Shown here: positions 36,930-47,000 of the stretch, in pieces
Numbering within the stretch: position 1 is the first letter of the stretch
Layout: the number at the start of each line of letters is the position of its first letter
Assembly: GCF_026870175.2 (NCBI RefSeq)
Contig: NZ_CP113977.2
Coordinates: 2,728,001-2,792,000, forward strand
Reading direction: 5' to 3'
Origin: Flavobacterium aestivum
GTDB taxonomy: Bacteria > Bacteroidota > Bacteroidia > Flavobacteriales > Flavobacteriaceae
Length of the DNA: 64,000 nt
Notes under the pieces: generated by a model
What the model saw: the letters and a program-made list of their open reading frames with translations, nothing else
Database searches by the model: none
Told to the model about the DNA's origin: nothing
Program-made: the position numbers and the translations under genes

Positions 36930-37029
36930 AAAATCGTAGAATGGGATAACTATTTGTCTAATAAAATCGATAGAATGGGGCATCTATCTTACCAAAAAAA
37001 TAAATAGAATTGGGGTTTCTATTTTGTCA
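36930..37029 (-). promoter_or_regulatory. Three tandem hairpin units in the adhesin leader
   Basis: Three imperfect direct repeats of 33-34 bp start at 36930, 36963 and 36997. On the plus strand each reads close to AAAATCGATAGAATGGGG followed by a T/C-rich arm. Units 2 and 3 contain the self-complementary arms ATAGA...TCTAT and ATAGAA...TTCTAT around a GGGG core; unit 1 is weaker. In the mRNA of the leftward adhesin the loops would present CCC(C)A. They lie 60-160 bases upstream of the ATG and downstream of a -7 candidate, so they should be transcribed as leader RNA. They could be protein- or RNA-binding sites controlling expression. Confidence 0.5.
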
Positions 37030-37139
37030 GATTATTACAATTGTTCTTTTAAAAAGTAGAAAAAAGTTGTTTTTTTAATCTTAAAAAACGACAATACAAT
37101 TGTTAAATTGATGCGCTAAGTTATGATATTCTTAAAGTG

Positions 37140-37147
37140 CAAATGTA
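37140..37147 (-). promoter_or_regulatory. Candidate -7 element of the 3673-aa adhesin gene
   Basis: TACATTTG on the minus strand fits TAnnTTTG. The predicted start near 37133 would give a leader of about 260 bases that includes the three hairpin units. No -33 TTG is obvious. Confidence 0.4.
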
Positions 37148-38068
37148 ATTTTAACACTATTTTCGATATAAGTGTTAAAAAAGACTATTAACTGCATAGT
37201 CTTGAAAATGAGCTTGATCTGATGTTTTTAAATTTTTATTTTTTTTAGGATTTTGCTCTCATTATAAAATGGCTTAATAATTTTTAGGGTTTTAAAATAC
37301 TTTTTGTTACCTAATTTTTTAAGAAGCTTGCTATTAGTACATAAAAAAATGACAATCCGAGTTAAATAACTGTTTTGAATAAAAGATTCTTTAGAAGTGT
37401 GAATAACCTTTAGATATCATTCAATTTCCGATATAATTTTTTATAAATATGCTATCAAAACATAAAAGATGATTTAAAAGGATTATCGATGAAATAGATT
37501 TTACATAAACTTATAATTTGATTTGTGAGCTTTGAATCTACGGGAAATTGGTTTTATCTGTAAAATATATTCTTCAATAGATTTTTTAAATTAATTTATT
37601 TCTTTCAAAAGCAAATTGCAGGATGAGAAATAAAATAGTATTAGAGGTTGAATAATATTCAGGTTATCATTGCTTTATGTCAATTTTGGGCAGCTTTATC
37701 AGATTATTTTTTTAGAAATAAAAGAAAAATTTGTGTTAATATCTTAAAATTAAAATGTGATTTAACAATAAATAACAAAGATTTAACCCAAAAAAACATC
37801 TATAAAAATGCAGCATTAAAAAAAAGAATCATAACAACGGATAAAACTGAATTTCAACGACTTATTTTAATTTTCCTTAACTGTATTTGTATCTTTAGAT
37901 GTTGTTTTAATGCGATAAAAAGCCAGCTTTTCACTACAAAATAAGTATTGGTTATTGCATAATTGATCCTTGCCCTATATTCTTTTTTGAACCTATCACT
38001 ACCAATTAAAAAAGGATAAATAAATCCCATTTTTTAATTCTACTCAAAGAATATTAAAAAGGTGTGGC

Positions 38069-41000
38069 ATGAAAAAATTCTATCTCAATTTGCAACAGTA
38101 TATTTTAAAAACAATTATTTTATTCTGGACTTTTCTTATTGTTTTTGTGTTTGGGGATTCTGCTTTTGCCCAAACAACTACAGTAACTATTACAACAACC
38201 GGTTCCGATAGCTGGACAGTTCCTTGCGGAGTAACTTCCATCACAGTCAAAGCATGGGGTGCCGGTGGTGCCGGTGGTGCGGCCACGATAAACCCTAGTG
38301 GTGGTTCTGGCGGTGGTGGTGGCGGATATAGTACTTATATTGCTTCGGTTAGTTCTGGTCAGGTTATAAATTATACTGTTGGTTCAAAAGGCTTAGGGGG
38401 CACTGGAGATGGCGGAGATGGTGGATCAACCACTATTTTGGCATTAACAGCCCATGGCGGTACTGGAGGACTTCAAGATAATGGTACATTTGGTCTTGGA
38501 GGAACAGCTTCTGGCGGAACTACGAATACTACAGGTTCTGATGGTTCACAAGGATCAGTTACCACTGGTGGAGCAGGAGGCGATGGCGCTAATGGAGGCG
38601 CAGGAGGAGCCGCCGCTGTAATAGTAACCTCAAATGGGAATGATGGGACTGGACCTGGTGGAGGTGGAGGTGGAGGTTTCCAATTGGCAGCCGGTACCTC
38701 TAACGGAGGTAATGGAGCCGATGGTCAAATTGTAATAACCTATACTACTCCAGCAACAATCGGAGCACCAACCTCAGTTACACCCAGTAGCGGAACAGGG
38801 GTTTGTACCGGATCAAGCATCGACTTGAATGCCACTTCAGCCGGAAATACAATTAATTGGTATACAGTACCTACTGGAGGAACATCTATTGGATCATCAG
38901 CAAGCGGAGCCGATTTTTCGGTATCGCCAGCAGCTAATACAACTTATTATGCCGAGGCAGAATCATCTTTAGGCTGTATAAGTTCCAGTCGAACCGCAAC
39001 TGGTTTAATAACGGTAAATGAACTTCCGATTATTACTGTACAGCCTACCACGCCTGCAGCAGTTTGTGCCGGAGCTGGACCAAGAACAATAACGGTAACA
39101 GCAACCACTCTTCCTATAACGTATCAATGGAGAAAAAATGGGACGCCTTTGACCAATACAGCTCCCTATAGCAATGTTACTACTAAAACGATGTCAATAA
39201 CTGCCCCAGCTTTTTCTGAAAATGGAGCTTCTTTTGATGTGATTGTGACTAATGCCGAAGGATGTTCAGCTACTTCTAATGCTGTGGTTTTGACGGTAAA
39301 TCCTTCGCCTTCAGCTCCAACATCAGTTACACCCAGTAGCGGAACAGGGGTTTGTACCGGATCGAGCACTAACTTGAATGCGACTTCAGCCGGAAATACA
39401 ATTAATTGGTACACGGTAGCTACAGGAGGAACTTCTATTGGTTCATCAGCAAGCGGAGCTGATTTTTCGGTAACACCAGCAAGTAATACAACTTATTATG
39501 CAGAGGCAGAATCACCTTTAGGTTGTGTAAGTTCTACTCGAACCGCAACTGGTTTAATAACGGTAAATGCACTTCCTATTATTACTGTACAACCTACTAC
39601 ACCTCCAGCAGTTTGTGCCGGAGCAGGTCCAAGAACTATTACAGTAACGGCAACGACTCTCCCCATAACCTATCAATGGAGAAAAAATGGGACGCCTTTG
39701 ACCAATACTGCTCCTTATAGTAATGTTACCACTAAAACGATGTCAATAACTGCTCCAGCTGTTTCAGAAAATGGAGCTTCTTTTGATGTGATTGTGACTA
39801 ATGCCGAAGGATGTTCAGCAACTTCCAATGCCGTGGTTTTGACGGTAAATGCTTTGCCTTCAGCTCCAACACCTGTCACACCCTCTAGTCCCGTGAGTGT
39901 TTGTAACGGGGCAAGTGTCAATTTGAATGGTACATCAGCCGGTAATACCATTTATTGGTTTACAACTGCAACTTTAGGATCAAGTCTTGGGTCTGCAGCT
40001 AGCGGAACCAATTTCCCGGTAGTGCCTGCAAACAATACAACTACAACGTATTATGCCGAATCACGTACTCCCGCAGGCTGTGCCAGTTCTACCCGTACAG
40101 CAACCAGTACAGTAACGACAAGTGCGCTTCCTGTTATTACTACACAACCCGCTAGCCCAGCAGCTGTTTGTGCCGGATCAGGAACAAGAACTATTAGTAT
40201 AACGGCAACAGGTGTTACCACTTACCAATGGAGAAGAAATGGAGTAGACTTAACTAATGTCGCTCCTTATAACGGGGTTACTACGGCAACACTAACGATA
40301 ACCAATCCGGCTGCTACAGATGCCGGTACTTTTACAGTGGTACTCAATGGTTCAGGTTGTTCACTAACTTCCAATACGGCAACGCTGACGGTGAATAGTC
40401 TTCCTACGGCACCTTCACCCGTGACTCCAAGTAGTGCAGTAGTGGCTTGTAATACAGCAGGAACCACGCCTCTAAATGCTACTTCTGCTGGTAATACGAT
40501 TGATTGGTATACCGTTGCAATTGGGGGATCGACTATTGGTTCTTCGGCCAGTGGAGCCAATTTTACGGTATCTGCCCCAACAGCAACAGTGTATTATGCC
40601 GAATCCCGTAATGCAGCGACTGGCTGCGTCAGTTCCAGCCGAACTGCGACTGCCTCGGTAACATCAAATGTTTTACCAGTCATATCTACACAACCCGCAA
40701 CCCCTGCCGCTGTTTGTGCCGGATCGGGAACAGTAACGATTAGTGTAACTGCAAGTGGTGTTAGCACTTATCAATGGAGAAGGAATGGTGTGAATTTAAC
40801 TAATGTGGCTCCTTATAGTGGAGTTACTACAGCAACTCTGACGATAACCAATCCACCGATCGGTGATAATGGTGCTTCTTTTGATGTACTACTCAATAGT
40901 GCTACTTGTCCGGTTGCTTCCAATTCGGTTACTTTAACGGTCAATGCAGCACCTTCAGCACCTACTTCGGTTACACCTAGTAGTGCAGTTTCATTTTGTA

Positions 41001-44000
41001 GCGGCTCAGGAACAATAAATCTGAATGGTACTTCTGCTGGCAATACAATATATTGGTACACAGTATCCACAGGAGGTACCAGTATTGGATCATCTGCAAG
41101 TGGGGCCAATTTTTCAGTAACACCTGCAAGTACTACTACTTATTATGCTGAAGCTCGTAATGCTTCTGGTTGTAATAGTGCTACCCGAACCGCAACTGCC
41201 ACAATAACGGTAAGTACAACACCTAATCCCGTTATTGAGTTTACTGAAGGACAGAATGATCACACTTATACGATAACTACTTGCGGTCATATCGCGCCAT
41301 CGGAGAATGATCTTGACGTTAATTCGGGTAATCCAAGTGGTAATCAGAACACGTTTAGCCCTGCAACCGGACAATGGCAAGTAAGCTATGATAATGGAGC
41401 GACCTGGGCAAATGCTCCTGGGCCTTCAAGTACGACACCACAATACATATTTGATCCTGTTTATACCAATTATGAGAATATTCCCGGTACTTATTATTTC
41501 CGATTAATAATTACCAATAATGGTTGCTCAGGTACCAGTAACAGTATTGTATTAACTGTAACAGGAAGCGTTACTTTAACGCCAGGTTCCATTGCTGGAA
41601 ATCAAAGTTCCTGTACAGCACCTTTTGATCCTGTAGCATTTACCGCGCCAACTGCACCAAGTGGTGGAGCTGGAGCTGGTACTTATAGTTATATATGGCA
41701 ATCTTCAACAGACAATACGAACTTCACTACTATTTCGGGTGCTACGGCAGATACTTATAATGCTCCGGCAATTAGCCAAACAACATACTATCGTCGTTAC
41801 GTAGTATCAGGAACCAATGGGGGAGGATGTAGTGCTGTTAGTAATACAATTACAGTTTCGGTAGGAACTCTGCCAGCTCCTGTTGTCGGAACTATTACAC
41901 AGCCTACTTGTGCTTTAGCTACAGGTAGTGTGGCATTAAGTGGTTTACCGGGAGGAAGCTGGACGATAAACCCTGGAAGCATTGCGGGTAGTACTGTGAC
42001 TACTACCATCTCTGGACTTGCTGCTGGTACCTATAATTTTACGGTAACGCAATCATCGTGTACTTCGCCAGCATCTGCCAATGTGGTTATAAATGCACAA
42101 CCAGTTACTCCATCAGCACCAACAGCAAGTGTAACCACACAGCCTACCTGTTCCACACCAAAAGGAACTATAGTAGTTACTGTTCCTGCGCCAGCGGCTA
42201 ATGTTACTTATACGGTAACCGGAACATCTCCGGTTGTGGCTGCGGTAACTCAAGCGTCTGCTACATTTGCAAATCTAAGTCCGGGAGTTTATTCAGTAAC
42301 CACTACCAATACTACATCTGGATGTACATCTAGTGGAACAAGTCTTACTGTAAATGCAGTTCCGGCAAACCCTGCAGCGCCAACGGCCAGTGTAACGGTA
42401 CAGCCTACCTGTACTACTCCAAAAGGAACAATAGTAATCACAGTACCAGCACCGGCAGGAAATGTGGTCTATACTGTAACCGGAACATCTCCGGTTGTGG
42501 CAGCGGTAACCCAAGCATCAGCTACATTTGCAAATTTAAGTCCGGGAATTTATTCGGTAACTACTACCAATACTACTACGGGCTGTACATCAAGTGCAAC
42601 GAGTCTAACGGTAAATGCAGTTCCAGCGAATCCAGCAGCGCCAACAGCCAGTGTAACTGTCCAACCTACCTGTACCACACCAACAGGAACGATAGTAGTT
42701 ACAGTTCCAGCGCCAGCGGCTAATGTTACTTATACAGTAACCGGAACATCTCCGGTTGTGGCAGCGGTAACCCAAGCGTCAGCTACATTTGCAAACTTAA
42801 GTCCGGGAATTTATTCGGTAACTACTACCAATACGACTACGGGCTGTACATCAAGTGCAACAAGTCTAACAGTAAACGCAGTTCCAGCGAATCCAGCAGC
42901 GCCAACGGCAAGTGTAACTGTCCAACCTACCTGTACGACACCAACAGGAACGATAGTAGTTACAGTTCCGGCGCCAGCGGCTAATGTTACTTATACGGTA
43001 ACCGGAACATCGCCGGTTGTGGCGGCGGTAACACAAGCGTCAGCTACATTTGCAAATTTAAGTCCGGGAATTTATTCGGTAACTACCACCAATACTACCA
43101 CGGGATGTACATCAAGTGCAATAAGCCTAACGGTAAATGCGGTTCCAGCGAATCCAGCAGCGCCAACGGCAAGTGTAACTGTCCAACCTACGTGTACTAC
43201 ACCAACGGGAACGATAGTAGTTACAGTTCCAGCGCCAGCGGCTAATGTTACTTATACGGTAACTGGAACATCTCCGGTTGTGGCGGCGGTAACACAAGCG
43301 TCAGCTACATTTGCAAATTTAAGTCCGGGAATTTATTCGGTAACTACCACCAATACTACCACGGGATGTACATCAAGTGCAATAAGCCTAACGGTAAATG
43401 CGGTTCCAGCGAATCCAGCAGCGCCAACGGCAAGTGTAACTGTCCAACCTACGTGTACTACACCAACGGGAACGATAGTAGTTACAGTTCCAGCGCCGGC
43501 GGCTAATGTTACTTATACGGTAAGCGGAACATCTCCGGTTGTGGCAGCGGTAACCCAAGCGTCAGCTACATTTGCAAATCTAAGTCCGGGAGTTTATTCG
43601 GTAACCACTACCAATACAACTACTGGCTGTACATCAAGTGCAACAAGTCTAACGGTAAATGCTGTTCCAGCGAATCCAGCAGCACCAACAGCCAGTGTAA
43701 CAATACAGCCTAACTGTACTACACCAACAGGAACAATAGTAATTACTGTTCCTGCGCCAGCGGCTAATGTTATATATACAGTAACCGGAACTGCTCCAGT
43801 TGTGGCAGCGGTAACACAAGCGTCGGCTACATTTGCAAACCTAGATCCAGGAATTTATTCGGTAACTACTACTAATACGACTACGGGCTGTACATCAAGT
43901 GCAACAAGCCTAACGGTAAATGCACAGCCACCGACACCAGCAGTTCCAACAATCAGCAGTACTGCTGCAACTTGTGCTGCCGATGGTACGAGTACGATCA

Positions 44001-47000
44001 GCAATTATCTTGCGGGTAACACTTATACATTCACTCCGGCAGGTCCAACAGTGGGTGCAGGCGGACTGATAAGTGGTATGACCCTAGGCACATCCTACAC
44101 CGTTACGGCGAGTAGCGGAGGCTGTACCTCTACAGCTTCGACCTCATTCAGCAATGCGGCTCAGTTGACAACTCCTGCAGTTCCAACAATCAGTAGCACC
44201 GCAGCTACCTGTGCTGCAGATGGTTCGAGCACGATTAGTAATTATCTAGCCGGTAACACTTATACATTTACCCCAGCGGGTTCAACAGTGGGCGCGGGCG
44301 GATTAATCAGCGGCATGATCTTAGGTACATCCTACACCGTTACAGCAAGTAGCGGAGGCTGTACTTCTACAGCTTCGGCTTCATTCAGCAATGCGGCTCA
44401 GTTGACAACTCCAGCGGTTCCAACTATCAGTAGCACTGCTGCTACCTGTGCTGCTGCCGGTACGAGCACGATTAGTAATTATCTAGCCGGTAACACTTAT
44501 ACATTTACCCCAGCGGGTCCAACAGTGGGCGCGGGCGGACTGATCAGCGGTATGACCCTAGGTACTTCCTATACCGTTACAGCAAGTAGCGGAGGCTGTA
44601 CCTCTACAGCTTCGGCTTCGTTCAGTAATGCAGCTCAATTAGTTACTCCAGCGGTTCCAACAATCAGTAGCACCGCAGCTACCTGTGCAGCCGACGGTTC
44701 GAGCACGATCAGCAATTATTTAGCGGGTAACACCTATACATTTACCCCAGCGGGTCCAACAGTGGGCGCGGGCGGACTGATCAGCGGTATGACCCTAGGT
44801 ACTTCCTATACCGTTACAGCAAGTAGCGGAGGCTGTACTTCTGCGGCTTCGGCTTCGTTCAGCAATGCGGCTCAGTTGGTGACTCCAGCGGTTCCAACAA
44901 TCAGTAGTACCGCAGCTACTTGTGCTGCCGACGGTACGAGTACAATCAGTAATTATCTAGCGGGCAACACCTATACATTTACCCCAGCGGGTCCAACGGT
45001 GGGCGCGGGCGGACTGATCAGCGGCATGACTCTCGGTACTTCGTATACCGTTACGGCGAGTAGCGGAGGCTGTACCTCAACAGCTTCAGCTTCATTCAGT
45101 AATGCGGCGCAATTGGTAACCCCAGCGGTTCCAACAATCAGTAGTACCGCGGCGACTTGTGCTGCCGATGGTACAAGTACGATCAGTAATTATCTAGCGG
45201 GCAACACCTATACATTCACTCCGGCAGGTCCAACGGTTGGAGCAGGCGGACTGATTGGCGGCATGACTCTCGGTACATCCTATACCGTTACAGCGAGTAG
45301 CGGAGGTTGTAGCTCAACAGCTTCGGCTTCGTTCAGTAATGCGGCTCAGTTGACAACTCCAGCGGTTCCGACAATCAGCAGTACCGCTGCTACTTGTGCT
45401 GCCGACGGTACGAGTACAATCAGCAATTATCTAGCGGGTAACACCTATACATTTACCCCTGCGGGTCCAACGGTGGGAGCGGGCGGACTGATTAGCGGTA
45501 TGACTCTCGGTACATCCTATACCGTTACAGCCAGCAGCGGAGGCTGTACTTCTACAGCTTCGGCTTCGTTCAGCAATGCGGCGCAATTGGTGACTCCAGC
45601 GGTTCCGACAATCAGCAGTACTGTGGCTACCTGTGCAGCCGACGGTTCGAGCACGATCAGCAATTATCTAGCGGGTAACACCTATACATTTACCCCAGTA
45701 GGCCCAACAGTGGGCGCGGGCGGATTAATCAGCGGCATGATCTTAGGTACATCCTACACCGTTACAGCAAGTAGCGGAGGCTGTACTTCTACAGCTTCGG
45801 CTTCATTCAGCAATGCGGCTCAATTAGTTACTCCAGCGGTTCCAACAATCAGCAGTACCGTGGCGACTTGTGCTGCCGATGGTACGAGTACGATCAGCAA
45901 TTATCTAGCTGGTAACACTTATACATTCACTCCGGCAGGTCCAACGGTGGGTGCGGGCGGATTGATCAGCGGCATGACTCTCGGTACATCCTACACCGTT
46001 ACAGCCAGTAGCGGAGGTTGTACCTCTACAGCTTCGACCTCATTCAGCAATGCGGCTCAGTTGACAACTCCTGCGGTTCCAACAATCAGCAGTACCGCGG
46101 CGACTTGTGCTGCTGCCGGTACGAGTACAATCAGCAATTATCTAGCGGGTAACACTTATACATTCACTCCGGCAGGTCCAACAGTGGGTGCGGGTGGACT
46201 GATTAGCGGCATGACTCTTGGTACTTCGTATACTGTTACAGCAAGCAGCGGAGGTTGTACTTCTACAGCTTCGGTTTCATTCAGTAATGCGGCTCAGTTG
46301 ATTACTCCTGCGGTTCCAACAATCAGCAGTACTGCTGCAACTTGTGCTGCCGATGGTACGAGCACGATCAGTAATTATCTAGCGGGTAACACCTATACAT
46401 TTACCCCTGCAGGTCCAACAGTGGGAGCGGGTGGACTGATCAGCGGCATGACCTTAGGAACTTCGTATACCGTTACGGCAAGTAGCGGAGGTTGTACCTC
46501 AACAGCTTCGGCTTCGTTCAGCAATGCAGCGCAATTGATAACCCCGGCGGTTCCGACAATCAGCAGCACCGCAGCTACTTGTGCTGCCGACGGTTCGAGC
46601 ACAATCAGCAATTATCTAGCAGGTAATACCTATACTTTTACTCCGACTGGTCCAACAGTGGGCGCGGGCGGACTAATTAGCGGTATGATTTTAGGTACTT
46701 CTTATACTATTACAGCGAGTAGCGGAGGCTGTACCTCAACAGCTTCAGCTTCATTCAGCAATGCGGCTCAGTTGGTGACTCCAGCGGTTCCAACAATCAA
46801 TAGCACCGCAGCTACTTGTGCTGCCGACGGCACGAGCACTATCAGCAATTATCTAGCGGGTAACACTTATACATTCACTCCAGCGGGTCCAACAGTGGGT
46901 GCAGGCGGATTGATTAGCGGCATGACTCTCGGTGCATCCTACACCGTTACAGCCAGTAGCGGAGGCTGTACCTCTACAGCTTCGGCTTCATTCAGTAATG

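Larger units (their letters stand above)
36872..38068. other. Divergent intergenic region between two giant adhesin genes, 1197 bp
   Basis: This long AT-rich spacer separates divergently transcribed giant genes. It holds the triple hairpin unit (36930-37029) and a minus-strand -7 candidate (37140-37147). No exact TAnnTTTG box was found within 150 bases of the rightward gene, whose start is preceded by AAAAAGGTGTGGC. Bases of about 37150 to 38000 contain no convincing gene. Confidence 0.6.

Noticed and set aside
37648..37944. 98-codon plus-strand frame in the adhesin intergenic region
   Set aside because: It begins with TTG, has AT-driven composition and no recognisable protein pattern, promoter or neighbour logic. 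It is probably spacer.
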